Source of the DNA: Parapedobacter tibetensis
GTDB lineage: Bacteria; Bacteroidota; Bacteroidia; Sphingobacteriales; Sphingobacteriaceae
Assembly (NCBI RefSeq): GCF_024704835.1
Contig: NZ_JAMXBE010000003.1
Location: forward strand, 310,001 to 374,000
DNA length: 64,000 nt
Direction of reading: 5' to 3'
Below are positions 17,290 to 25,321 of this stretch, one piece after another (within the stretch, counting starts at the first letter, position 1; each line of letters begins with the position of its first letter). The notes under the pieces were generated by a model that made no database searches, was not told the DNA's origin, and saw nothing but the letters and a program-made list of their open reading frames with translations. Both the position numbers and the translations under genes were made by a program.

Positions 17290-17478
17290 ATGCGGTTAGA
17301 GATTGCGGAGATCAAACATGTTATTGAGAAGATTAGTAAGAAGCAAGACGGCCAAGACAAGAATATCGAGTTAATATTCGAATATATAGACCGCTTGCAA
17401 GAGAAAGCTGAACATCCAGCTCTGAAACGGAAGGCAATAGGATTTAAGGTGGGGGATAGAGTAGTAAGTAACAAATGA
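17290..17478 (+). pseudogene. ORF6N-type protein, C-terminal remnant (62 aa)
   Basis: MRLEIAEIKHVIEKISKKQD and NIELIFEYIDRLQEKAEHP, ending in KRKAIGFKVGDRV, are the coiled-coil tail found at the C-terminus of Bacteroidota ORF6N-domain proteins. The DNA-binding ORF6N domain that should precede it is missing; the sequence upstream is instead the DUF1016 remnant. It is probably not functional, although the short frame is intact. Confidence 0.7.
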
Positions 17479-17503
17479 ACATGATGTTCCAAACGCAAAT
17501 ACT

Positions 17504-17791
17504 ATGAACCTGGAGAAACTTTTAAGCGCATTGAGTGAAGAAGAGCGAAGGGAGACGCTCCGGCTTTTACAAAGAGAGTTCTGCCACCCAGCCAATTTGA
17601 CGGCCGTTGGGAGTGACGAGGGGTTACAAACAGTTGAGAACTGGGTGAAGGAACACGAAAACATAATGTCGAGCCGACTCCGCAAAACCCTGCTTAAACG
17701 TCCGCAGCATTATATTGATGAGATTAGCAGGAAGCATAGGGGATTTGGTGTCACTACATATGCGGAGCTGGTGAAATTACGTGGGTACTAA
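17504..17791 (+). CDS. Hypothetical protein, 95 aa
   Basis: A charged, probably helical protein beginning MNLEKLLSALSEEERRETLR, followed by LLQREFCHPANLTAVGSDEG and ending HRGFGVTTYAELVKLRGY. It has no signal or membrane segment, and I do not recognise the family. It is located between two ORF6N-tail remnants, which suggests it arrived with, or was inserted into, that mobile cluster. Confidence 0.5.
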   Translation: MNLEKLLSALSEEERRETLRLLQREFCHPANLTAVGSDEGLQTVENWVKEHENIMSSRLRKTLLKRPQHYIDEISRKHRGFGVTTYAELVKLRGY

Positions 17792-17797
17792 ATTGAC

Positions 17798-17851
17798 GCG
17801 GAGTTGATATTGATATTCGAATATATGGGTCGCTCGCAAGACAAGAACTAA
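17798..17851 (+). pseudogene. Second ORF6N-tail remnant (17 codons)
   Basis: The frame reads AELILIFEYMGRSQDKN then TAA. It is clearly related to NIELIFEYIDRLQEK in the remnant at 17290, and the DNA is similar too (ATATTCGAATATAT is shared). It must be a decayed duplicate of the same 3' end. Confidence 0.65.
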
Positions 17852-17855
17852 GAAT

Positions 17856-18071
17856 ATGACATTACTTTTTTTGAACATGGGAATCACGGAACTTATCATT
17901 GTATTGCCGCTTTTGGCATTCATGTTTTACAGCCTCTTCCATGCGGCTACGAACATGGCGATACCCGGCACGCATCGTCTAATCTGGGGCTTGGTGATTC
18001 TAGCTATTCCGTTGCTTGGCAGTATTGCGTACTGGGTGGTGGGGAGGAAAAAACAAATTACAAACCGTTAA
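17856..18071 (+). CDS. PLDc_N-type small membrane protein, 71 aa
   Basis: The protein MTLLFLNMGITELIIVLPLL has two membrane helices and ends with LIWGLVILAIPLLGSIAYWV and VGRKK. This is the phospholipase-D-nuclease N-terminal (PLDc_N) motif, W-x6-P-x-G-x2-Y-x3-GR, normally an anchor and here a stand-alone protein. The role is unknown. Three paralogs lie at 19089, 42126 and 42420, so the family has multiplied in this accessory region. Confidence 0.8.
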   Translation: MTLLFLNMGITELIIVLPLLAFMFYSLFHAATNMAIPGTHRLIWGLVILAIPLLGSIAYWVVGRKKQITNR

Positions 18072-18083
18072 TAAACTAATAAT

Positions 18084-18359
18084 ATGGAAAGAGACCTCAG
18101 GGATATTCCGTTTCCGCAGCTTATTGAACTAATTGATTCCGAAACGGATGAAAAATTCCAACTAAACATATTTGGCATAACGGGGTTTGAGGTAATCGAG
18201 GAAGGAAAAGCGACAAAGCTAACCGCAATCGACAACCAGGTCGTTTTAGTAAAGGAGTCTCCTGAAGAAATCCTGGCAAAAATCTTTAAGTGGACAAGTT
18301 CAGTTACTAGGAAAAATTTGGCTATTAACCATGAAGAGCACGTCAGGAGGAACCTATGA
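18084..18359 (+). CDS. Hypothetical protein, 91 aa
   Basis: An acidic cytoplasmic protein starting MERDLRDIPFPQLIELIDSE, then KFQLNIFGITGFEVIEEGKA. It is 12 bp after the PLDc_N gene, and its stop overlaps the next ATG by 4 bp, so the three genes look like one transcript. I do not recognise the family. Confidence 0.55.
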   Translation: MERDLRDIPFPQLIELIDSETDEKFQLNIFGITGFEVIEEGKATKLTAIDNQVVLVKESPEEILAKIFKWTSSVTRKNLAINHEEHVRRNL

Positions 18360-18841
18360 AAAGTTGGAACTGCTTATTGTTGTTGTCGTTGATGGCGGGT
18401 TGGGCCTGCAAGAAAAATGAAGTCGATATCGTAGAGAAATTTGTCAGAGAGGTGAAAGCAGAAAGGTATGATGACTTTCAGGAGTTGCCCGCTTTCAGGA
18501 TAAAACATATTGACGCGCTATTGGGGCATGCTTCAGATGAGCAGTTGGTCAGCCGATTCCCTTGGGCATCGGTATTGTCTTACTATCCCGGCCAGAAAGA
18601 GGTGGGTCTGGTCATGCTTTATGCCATCGAAGTGATCCGTAATCCAGGTGATTATCCGGCAAGGGGTGTGCACGTCGTGGATGCCAACAATCGCGAAAGG
18701 AAAGTCACACTGAATGAGGTGCTACCACACTACGAAGCCTGGTGGGCACGGCACAAAGGGAAAAGCGCACTGCAGCTTGGGCAGCTGAACCCATTAGAGG
18801 GTACGGGATTGGTTTGGTTCGGCGCTGAAACATCGGAATGA
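18356..18841 (+). CDS. Putative lipoprotein of unknown function, 161 aa
   Basis: It has a lipoprotein signal peptide, MKSWNCLLLLSLMAGWAC, with the lipid-modified Cys at residue 18. The mature part has EKFVREVKAERYDDFQELPA and PAFRIKHIDALLGHASDEQL, then VNNRERKV-like DANNRERKVTLNEVLPHYEA. Sequences of this type in Bacteroidota are annotated as DUF4943-like lipoproteins; I hold that assignment loosely. It is translationally coupled to the gene at 18084 (ATGA overlap). Confidence 0.65.
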   Translation: MKSWNCLLLLSLMAGWACKKNEVDIVEKFVREVKAERYDDFQELPAFRIKHIDALLGHASDEQLVSRFPWASVLSYYPGQKEVGLVMLYAIEVIRNPGDYPARGVHVVDANNRERKVTLNEVLPHYEAWWARHKGKSALQLGQLNPLEGTGLVWFGAETSE

Positions 18842-18860
18842 CTATTTAAAGAAAAACGGA

Positions 18861-19049
18861 ATGGCGACGATACTCAGACTAGCAACAGTAAAAAAAGACG
18901 AACCCGTACGGGTGAATTTTGACAATGTGGCGTTTTACCGAGCAAAGGCAGCGCATACCGAAATCACATTCGTATCCCCAAGATTCCATGAGCACACGAT
19001 TACAGTAAAGGAATCACTGGAGGTGATTGATAAGTTATTGGGGGTTTGA
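18861..19049 (+). CDS. Small hypothetical protein, 62 aa
   Basis: The protein MATILRLATVKKDEPVRVNF continues with DNVAFYRAKAAHTEITFVSP. It alternates beta-strand-like segments and has no signal peptide. It follows the lipoprotein gene by 19 bp. The shape (small, all beta, with a TEITFVSPRFHEHTITVKES core) resembles a LytTR-like half domain, but this is weak. Confidence 0.45.
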   Translation: MATILRLATVKKDEPVRVNFDNVAFYRAKAAHTEITFVSPRFHEHTITVKESLEVIDKLLGV

Positions 19050-19088
19050 GGGGGCGAGCAACTGGAAAAGAATAATTAAAGCATAAAT

Positions 19089-19304
19089 ATGGAATTACTG
19101 TTTTTAAACATAGGTACTGCGGAGTTAATATTAATGCTTCCGGTATTTGCATTTGTGTTTTATAGTCTGTACCACTCCATTACGAATGAAAAATTGCCAA
19201 GTTTCCACCGCATGCTGTGGTTCTTGGTTATTCTTTGTTTGCAGTTGCTGGGTGGTATTGCTTATTGGGTGATTGGGAGGAAACCTGTAGGGGGGATTCT
19301 GTAA
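19089..19304 (+). CDS. PLDc_N-type small membrane protein, 71 aa (paralog)
   Basis: MELLFLNIGTAELILMLPVF and MLWFLVILCLQLLGGIAYWV followed by IGRKP follow the same pattern as the protein at 17856, including length and start. In the second helix the usual Pro is replaced by Gln (CLQLLGG). It is the last gene of the small-gene cluster before the AT-rich methyltransferase block. Confidence 0.78.
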   Translation: MELLFLNIGTAELILMLPVFAFVFYSLYHSITNEKLPSFHRMLWFLVILCLQLLGGIAYWVIGRKPVGGIL

Positions 19305-19435
19305 GTTTATGATCATAGCGGATATTCGATGAAATAATGGTGAATGGGACACATCACATTCAAGGTTATTAAATGACCCGTCAAACGGCAGGCGCTTTGT
19401 AGGATACGGGTAGGTCAATTACAAATCACTTTGAC

Positions 19436-19443
19436 TATATTTG
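19436..19443 (+). promoter_or_regulatory. -7 promoter element of the methyltransferase operon
   Basis: TATATTTG fits the Bacteroidota -7 consensus TAnnTTTG. No matching -33 TTTG was found at 19-20 bp. The position, 17 bp before ATG 19461, supports that ATG as the real start rather than the earlier in-frame TTG. Confidence 0.45.
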
Positions 19444-19460
19444 AAGATAAATTTACAGAA

Positions 19461-20369
19461 ATGTCAAAATACAAATACATATTAGGAGATTCGTTAAAAG
19501 CCATTAAGAAATTTAAAGACAACACATTCAAACTTATTATAACATCCCCTCCTTATAATGTTGGAAAAGAATATGAAACAAAAAAATCAATTGAATTATA
19601 TCTTGAAGAACAAAATGAAATAATTAAAGAATTAGTAAGGGTTTTACACACTAATGGCAGCATTTGTTGGCAAGTAGGAAATTTCGTAGATGACAAAGAA
19701 ATATTTCCTTTGGATATCTTCTATTATCAAATTTTTAAGGATAATGGTCTAAAACTAAGAAATAGAATAGTATGGCAATTTGGCCACGGCTTGCATTCTT
19801 CTAAAAGATTTTCAGGACGATACGAAACTATTTTATGGTTTACCAAAACTGAAGATTATACTTTCAATTTGGATTCAGTTCGCATACCTTCAAAATATCC
19901 AGGGAAAAGGCACCATAAAGGCCCAAAAAAAGGACAATATTCTAGTAATCCCAAAGGAAAAAACCCTTCTGATATATGGGAGGTATTATTGAACGACTGG
20001 GAAAAGGAGATATGGAATATTCCTAATGTGAAGTCTAACCACGTAGAAAAGACAGAACATCCTTGCCAATATCCTATTGAACTTGTTGAAAGATGTGTAT
20101 TGGCGTTAACAAATGAAAACGACTGGATTCTTGATCCTTTTGCGGGTGTCGGTTCCACAGTATTGGCAAGCTTGAAAAATGACAGGAATGTAATTGGGAT
20201 AGAAAAAGTCAAAAAATACAGAGACATTGGTGTAAAGCGCGTTAAAGAATTTGATGATGGTTCTCTACGATTTAGGTCTATTGGAACGCCAATTTATGAT
20301 CATACAAAATCCAAACTTTCTCAAATTCCGCTTGAGTTTAATAATAATGAAAGTCTGCGATCAATATAG
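19461..20369 (+). CDS. Site-specific DNA methyltransferase, beta-class amino-methyltransferase, 302 aa
   Basis: The catalytic motif IV, TSPPYNVGKEYE, is near residue 27. The S-adenosylmethionine-binding motif, DPFAGVGSTVLAS, is near residue 225. The order (catalytic motif, target-recognition region, then SAM motif) is that of beta-class N4-cytosine/N6-adenine methyltransferases, and the SPPY form favours N4-cytosine. It should methylate a short DNA site. The ATG at 19461 follows a -7 box. Its 3' end overlaps the next gene by 23 bp. Codon use and base composition are visibly more AT-rich than the flanks, indicating transfer. Confidence 0.9.
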   Translation: MSKYKYILGDSLKAIKKFKDNTFKLIITSPPYNVGKEYETKKSIELYLEEQNEIIKELVRVLHTNGSICWQVGNFVDDKEIFPLDIFYYQIFKDNGLKLRNRIVWQFGHGLHSSKRFSGRYETILWFTKTEDYTFNLDSVRIPSKYPGKRHHKGPKKGQYSSNPKGKNPSDIWEVLLNDWEKEIWNIPNVKSNHVEKTEHPCQYPIELVERCVLALTNENDWILDPFAGVGSTVLASLKNDRNVIGIEKVKKYRDIGVKRVKEFDDGSLRFRSIGTPIYDHTKSKLSQIPLEFNNNESLRSI

Positions 20370-20811
20370 TCATCAAAAGGGCTTAGAAACAATTCAGGCC
20401 AAAGGAAACCTATTGCATGAACTAATTAATATACTAACGTACAAAGGTTTATATTTCGGAAAGAATTTTTCAAAGGAAATAAAATCTAAGGTAAGCGAAA
20501 GATTTAATCAAAACGGATGGGCGGATAACGTGAAAGTAGGGAATTCAAATTTAACTATTAATTTTATGAAATCCAAAGTAGGTGTGTGCTTTCAAATCGG
20601 CAATGTTGCTCGAACTTATGCTGATATTTTGAAACTAAGTCTACTTAATAAAAATGGAATAATCGATGTTGGAATAATTATAGTTCCTCATAAACTTGAA
20701 TCGAAAATGATGGGCGCAAATTATGCTCAATTTGATCGCTTGGCAAAAGAACTTTATCAGTTTACTGATATTGTTCCCGTACCTATATTAATTTTTGGTT
20801 TATCAAACTAA
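20347..20811 (+). CDS. BglII/BstYI-like type II restriction endonuclease homolog with substituted active-site residues, 154 aa
   Basis: The start ATG at 20347 gives MKVCDQYSHQKGLETIQAKG, matching the opening of BglII-family enzymes (x-x-Y-S-H-x-x-G-x-E). The core INFMKSKVGVCFQIGNVART, then YADILKLSLLNKNGIIDVGI and IVP, aligns with the family motif in which D-x8-E-x-Q forms the catalytic site. Here the D position is Asn (20560-20562) and the E position is Cys (20587-20589), while Gln is kept. It is also shorter than BglII (about 220 aa). It overlaps the methyltransferase gene, as restriction partners often do. It may be inactive or have a changed role. Confidence 0.7.
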   Translation: MKVCDQYSHQKGLETIQAKGNLLHELINILTYKGLYFGKNFSKEIKSKVSERFNQNGWADNVKVGNSNLTINFMKSKVGVCFQIGNVARTYADILKLSLLNKNGIIDVGIIIVPHKLESKMMGANYAQFDRLAKELYQFTDIVPVPILIFGLSN

Positions 20812-20816
20812 ACAAT

Positions 20817-22085
20817 ATGAAGCCCAGAGCAGAACGTATTGAATATATCCGTAGAGTGACCAAGGTCGCAGAAGAAGATAATTCTAATAAAAATTATTAT
20901 GCTATAAAAAGCTGGAGAGATAAACCTCTACATCGAAAGATCGTGCACATCGATTCGGAATATTTAATGTTTCGAATTGAAAACTCACGCACAGAAATTC
21001 AACAATTAGCATATATCCGTAAAAATTCTTTAGGCAAAGAATTTTTTAATGACCCAGAATCTCCCGTTGTTCAGCAAACTCAACAGGAAATTTTGACAGA
21101 AATGGTAAAAGGAAAAGGTAGAGATTTATTGGATGATTTAAAAACCCGTAGACAGGAAGACCCTTGTATTATTACTTATGATGGATATATTGTAAATGGC
21201 AATAGAAGAACGGCTGGGCTAAAACATCTAGGAGTGAGGTATATAGATTGTGTCGTACTACCAGAAGATGCTTCTCCAAAAGACATTTATCTGTTAGAGC
21301 AGCTTTTGCAAATAGCTCAAGACTTTAGAGAAGATTATCATTGGATTAATGAACTGAGAAATATTAGAAAGGGAAAGGAAGATTCGCGACTAGAATTGAC
21401 AGATAAAGAATTAGCCGAAAACCTAAGATTAAGTACTCAGGAGCTTAAAATAAAGCTGCGTATGATAGACTTAATTGATGCTTTCTTAATATGGAGAAAC
21501 TTCCCAGGAGAGTATGATTATTCAAAGCTCGACGATACGGAAGAAATTTTCAGGCAATTAGAGAAAAGCAGTAGACTATATATAAAAGATAATATTAAAC
21601 AGGAAGCTTTGCGTAATGCAATATTTACAATAATTGAAGAGCGTCCCTCTAAGGGACGTTTATATGGTTACGTTATCGATCTCATTAGAACATTCGATCA
21701 GGTTTACGAAAAAATGCTACAAACGGTGTCTACGGACCCTCCTAATCATGAAGAAACAAAAGAATCCAATCCTAACGCAGAAGAACTTCTTGATAATCTG
21801 ATCGATAACGATCAAGGTTCAACAAACTTTTCATTTGATAGTCAGGAAAATGTATTAGAAAATTCAAGCAAAATAATCGAAGCAATTCTTGACGTTAAAG
21901 AAGTAAATAAAGAGAGAAAAGACGCCGAAGCTGTATATGAATCCGTTAGCGCAGCATTAAGAGAGCTCCAAGGGCTTGTCATTGATAACGACACTGCTAA
22001 GCTTGGAAGTGTCAGAAATAAACTTGAGCAAATTATTACAAATGCTGAGAGACTGCTGAGAGAGCTAAAGGAATATGATGAGTAA
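20817..22085 (+). CDS. ParB-like protein, 422 aa
   Basis: The N-terminal part contains KIVHIDSEYLMFRIENSRTE and then YDGYIVNGNRRTAGLKHLGV (near residue 121). The NGNRR box is the ParB/Srx-type nucleotide-binding signature. The middle (ELTDKELAENLRLSTQELKI) is a helix-turn-helix-like segment, and the tail (about 320-422) is acidic and coiled-coil-like. Proteins with this fold occur in DNA-modification systems as well as in partition. It starts 5 bp after the endonuclease-like gene and overlaps the helicase gene by 11 bp. Confidence 0.72.
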   Translation: MKPRAERIEYIRRVTKVAEEDNSNKNYYAIKSWRDKPLHRKIVHIDSEYLMFRIENSRTEIQQLAYIRKNSLGKEFFNDPESPVVQQTQQEILTEMVKGKGRDLLDDLKTRRQEDPCIITYDGYIVNGNRRTAGLKHLGVRYIDCVVLPEDASPKDIYLLEQLLQIAQDFREDYHWINELRNIRKGKEDSRLELTDKELAENLRLSTQELKIKLRMIDLIDAFLIWRNFPGEYDYSKLDDTEEIFRQLEKSSRLYIKDNIKQEALRNAIFTIIEERPSKGRLYGYVIDLIRTFDQVYEKMLQTVSTDPPNHEETKESNPNAEELLDNLIDNDQGSTNFSFDSQENVLENSSKIIEAILDVKEVNKERKDAEAVYESVSAALRELQGLVIDNDTAKLGSVRNKLEQIITNAERLLRELKEYDE

Positions 22086-23952
22086 TATTTTGGAAATTTC
22101 AGTCGATCGCCGATCGTTGGTCGCTACACTATATCTTACCAATAAAGACGAACGCGTTTTTAATGAACTGAAAATAATCTGTTCCTCTATTTCCGATAAC
22201 TATTCTTATAGTGATCTTGTTTTTAAGTTACCATGGTTTGAATTAAAAAGAGGATTAACAAGTATTGCGCACGTAAGAAAAAAATATAAGCTAGACATAA
22301 AATATGATGCTTTTGCCAAAAGGCTAGTCGAAGAAACAGTAAATGACCGTAAGAGTATAAAGGAAAAAAAATCCGCTGTTGATATCAATGAAGATATCTT
22401 AAACCAAATTCTTAAAAAAAACAATTTTAATAGAAAACTAAAAGCTGAACAAAAGAGGGATGTATTACACCTTCTAAGATTAAAACACGGAGCAAATTTC
22501 TCCGTTCCGGGTGCTGGCAAGACAACAACAATACTCGCGACCCATACAGTTTTAAAACAGCTTGGAATTGTGTCAAAACTATTTGTAATAGCTCCAATAA
22601 ATGCTTTTATTTCTTGGCAAGACGAAGTAGATGAAATATTTGGAAAAGGCGCCTTGATAATTAAACGCTTACAGCGAAATCACACTGAGAACTTTTCCCT
22701 AATAGAGCAATCTGATCTAGATATTATTCTAGTGAATTACGAGAAGTTAAGAAAAGACGTAAGCCAGCTTATTCCATTTTTTATTAACAATAAAGTGCAT
22801 CTAATACTTGATGAATCGCATCGAATTAAAAGCGGAACGAACAATATTAGCTACGGTCAGATTATTAAGCTGGCAGATTTGGCAAAGCGAAGGGATATTC
22901 TTTCGGGAACCCCTATGCCTCAGAGTTACACGGACTTGGAACCACAATTTGACTTTTTATGGCCCGGAGAAAATATAATACCGGAACATACGAGGTCGAA
23001 AGATGAAGATATATTACCCAAAGTCAATCAAGCAATCAATGGTCTTTTTGTAAGAACAACGAAGAACGAATTGGGGTTGGAAGATCCAATAATCGATTAT
23101 ACGTTAATTCCTATGGGGAAAATACAGGCGGAATTGTATCGATTATTTAAATCAGAAGCGGCAAGGGTAATTTCAGGAATGGATAAACCTTCAATTTACA
23201 ATTTCAGAAGAATAGGAAGAAGCGTTGTAAAGCTACTTCAAGCAGCAACAAACCCAATACTATTGACAGCTAAAGATGAATACGGAGAAGAAACGTTGTC
23301 AGTGCCTCAAAACAGAGAATTTTGGGAACTATTGGAAGACTTTCAGAAATACGAGAAACCAGTTAAAATTGAATATATTAAGATACGTGTAAAAAAAATC
23401 ATAGAAGAGAATCCAACAAATAAAATTTTGATTTGGTCATACTTTGTTCGTAATATCTTAATTCTTAAAAAATTACTCAAAGAGTATAATCCCGTCGTGA
23501 TTTATGGAGAGGTGCCATCAGGATCAGAGGAGGATGAAAAAACGAGGGAATATCAAATTCGAGAGTTTCATGAAAATCCAGAATGTAAAGTAATGATTGC
23601 CAATCCACAAGCATGTGGCGAGGGTATTAGTTTGCATAAAGTCTGTCATTATGCAATTTATCTTGATAGAAATTTTAATGCTGCGTTTTTTTTGCAATCA
23701 ATCGATAGAATACATCGGCTTGGCCTAGAAAAAGGGATAGTAACCAAAATTGAAATACTTATAACTGAAAACACAATTGATGAAGTCTTAATTGATAGGC
23801 TAAACGACAAAATTAAAGCCATGGGTAATGTGCTTGAAGATCCATATTTAAGCTCTTTAGCTTATGATCCTGCTGACATTTCAATCGAAGATGAAGTTGG
23901 TATAGATAGTGTGGATTTTGAGGTTATTAAGAAGCACATTATTCACGAATGA
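22075..23952 (+). CDS. SNF2-type helicase/translocase, 625 aa
   Basis: It has a Walker A-like motif NFSVPGAGKTTTILA near residue 145, motif II LILDESHRIKSG near 245, motif III LSGTPMPQSYTDLE, and the C-terminal helicase domain with FFLQSIDRIHRLGLEKG near 540. The motifs are those of SNF2 family double-stranded DNA translocases. The N-terminal 130 residues (LEISVDRRSLVATLYLTNKD) are specific and unknown. It is coupled by overlaps to both neighbours (11 bp and 4 bp), so it works with the ParB-like and DUF3883-like proteins. Confidence 0.88.
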   Translation: MMSNILEISVDRRSLVATLYLTNKDERVFNELKIICSSISDNYSYSDLVFKLPWFELKRGLTSIAHVRKKYKLDIKYDAFAKRLVEETVNDRKSIKEKKSAVDINEDILNQILKKNNFNRKLKAEQKRDVLHLLRLKHGANFSVPGAGKTTTILATHTVLKQLGIVSKLFVIAPINAFISWQDEVDEIFGKGALIIKRLQRNHTENFSLIEQSDLDIILVNYEKLRKDVSQLIPFFINNKVHLILDESHRIKSGTNNISYGQIIKLADLAKRRDILSGTPMPQSYTDLEPQFDFLWPGENIIPEHTRSKDEDILPKVNQAINGLFVRTTKNELGLEDPIIDYTLIPMGKIQAELYRLFKSEAARVISGMDKPSIYNFRRIGRSVVKLLQAATNPILLTAKDEYGEETLSVPQNREFWELLEDFQKYEKPVKIEYIKIRVKKIIEENPTNKILIWSYFVRNILILKKLLKEYNPVVIYGEVPSGSEEDEKTREYQIREFHENPECKVMIANPQACGEGISLHKVCHYAIYLDRNFNAAFFLQSIDRIHRLGLEKGIVTKIEILITENTIDEVLIDRLNDKIKAMGNVLEDPYLSSLAYDPADISIEDEVGIDSVDFEVIKKHIIHE

Positions 23953-24917
23953 AGAAAAAAATCAAATACTACTCTATATCATATGGTCATTTAGTGGCTT
24001 GTTGGCATATCGTTTATTTGACAAATGAACATAGGGGAATGACCCCTAAAGACGCAATAAATATTGTAGAGAAATCTGGGAAGCTTGGCGGAACAGTTCC
24101 TGCAAAAGCTGGTCTTAAGATATGTTTAGATTATGGCTTTCTTACTGTTCATTCCTCTCAATTATATATTACAGATATTACAACAACATCATTATTGCCC
24201 GAATGTAATCAAGAGGACATAAATATATCGGCACTTAGAAAAGTTTTATTACACATCTTATCATATCACAATTTTGAATGGCTGATTTTTTATGACTCAG
24301 ACCCGGAGATTTTTAGGGAATCCTTAATTGCCAATGATCCAGAGTGGGTTAATTTATTGGACAATGCTTTTCTCTTTGACTTTGAAAAAGAAGAGGTAAA
24401 CATCTGGTGGGATAATATATTGTCAAAATATGAAGATTATAAGGAAGAGCTAAAGAAGGCAATTGGAGACGTAGGAGAAAAGATAACTTACCGATATGAA
24501 TTGGATAGGATAACTAATGATGGATTTACACCAGCCAGATCATTTGTAAAGTGGGCGTCCCGAATAAGTGATCGATTTGGATTTGATGTCCTCTCAATTA
24601 GAGGCAAATATTTTTTATCAACGTATAGTGAGAGGGATAAAATACAAATTGAAGTGAAATCTTCCGATACGACCAATCTTGGTAGATTCCGTTTTTATAT
24701 TTCAAAACCAGAATGGAATAAGGCGTTAGAAGATGTTGAGTCTTACTTTTTTTTCTGTTGGGCAGGTATTAATCTGGAAACAGAATCAGCCGAGTATGGG
24801 CCGTTTATTATTCCTGCCACCGAACTTGTTGAACATATGCCAACCGATAATAGTGATATGTTACAATGGTCTGAGTGTCGTTGTGTAATGGATGTTTCGA
24901 AATATCAAATGATTTAA
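23949..24917 (+). CDS. DUF3883-like protein, putative PD-(D/E)xK nuclease, 322 aa
   Basis: The C-terminal domain has RISDRFGFDVLSIRGKYFLS, then IQIEVKSSD (near residue 232), then FYISKPEWNKALEDVESYFF. This is the DUF3883 (NO VEIN C-terminal) pattern, whose x-D-V...E-V-K residues fit a PD-(D/E)xK nuclease site. The N-terminus SYGHLVACWHIVYLTNEHRG is a winged-helix-like region. It is the last gene of the five-gene unit and overlaps the helicase by 4 bp. I infer it to be the effector or DNA-cutting partner. Confidence 0.7.
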   Translation: MKKKIKYYSISYGHLVACWHIVYLTNEHRGMTPKDAINIVEKSGKLGGTVPAKAGLKICLDYGFLTVHSSQLYITDITTTSLLPECNQEDINISALRKVLLHILSYHNFEWLIFYDSDPEIFRESLIANDPEWVNLLDNAFLFDFEKEEVNIWWDNILSKYEDYKEELKKAIGDVGEKITYRYELDRITNDGFTPARSFVKWASRISDRFGFDVLSIRGKYFLSTYSERDKIQIEVKSSDTTNLGRFRFYISKPEWNKALEDVESYFFFCWAGINLETESAEYGPFIIPATELVEHMPTDNSDMLQWSECRCVMDVSKYQMI

Positions 24918-24998
24918 GATTTCCAGACCCCTCACTGGTAAAATATATATCAGCTAATAAAATGCAATAGAAATATTAATCGAGTTGTTTCGAATGAA

Positions 24999-25310
24999 AT
25001 GAATGGTCTTTACCTCAACCGAGTTTTACAAATAAATGCTGCTCACTCATTATACCGAGCTGATGGTAAGTGGTATCATAACTTAAAGAGATTTCCAGAT
25101 ATATTGTTTGATGATAATGGCTATATCATTTTCCCAACCGAAGAGTCCTATACCTGTTGTCACCCTAAATTGCAACGAAAGAAAGATTTGCATATAGTGG
25201 ATGGGATTTCGAGCTTGATTGAGTATGTGCGCTGTACTCAAGAGCAGCGCTTGCTCATGGGTGATACGATAGGACTGGTCAGAACCCGTTCGCGCAACTC
25301 GTTTGCGTGA
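24999..25310 (+). CDS. Hypothetical protein, 103 aa, possibly truncated
   Basis: MNGLYLNRVLQINAAHSLYR continues ADGKWYHNLKRFPDILFDDN and GYIIFPTEESYTCC. A segment of this kind (Y-x3-G-x-WYH-x-L-x-x-FP-x-x-LFD) is, to my memory, a module in larger HNH or restriction-type proteins of Bacteroidota. The isolated short form and the odd tail (VRTRSRNSFA) suggest a fragment. It converges with the HNH endonuclease gene, leaving 11 bp. Confidence 0.4.
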   Translation: MNGLYLNRVLQINAAHSLYRADGKWYHNLKRFPDILFDDNGYIIFPTEESYTCCHPKLQRKKDLHIVDGISSLIEYVRCTQEQRLLMGDTIGLVRTRSRNSFA

Positions 25311-25321
25311 GTGGACCGCTG

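Noticed and set aside
20817-22085. Chromosome or plasmid partition ParB
   Set aside because: No ParA gene is adjacent and no parS-like sites were seen. The gene is locked by overlap into the methyltransferase/helicase unit.
19461-24917. BREX, DISARM, Dnd/Ssp or Dpd system
   Set aside because: PglZ/BrxC, DrmA/DrmB, DndCDE/SspBCD and the 7-deazaguanine insertion genes are all absent. The SNF2 and ParB-like genes alone do not define any of them.
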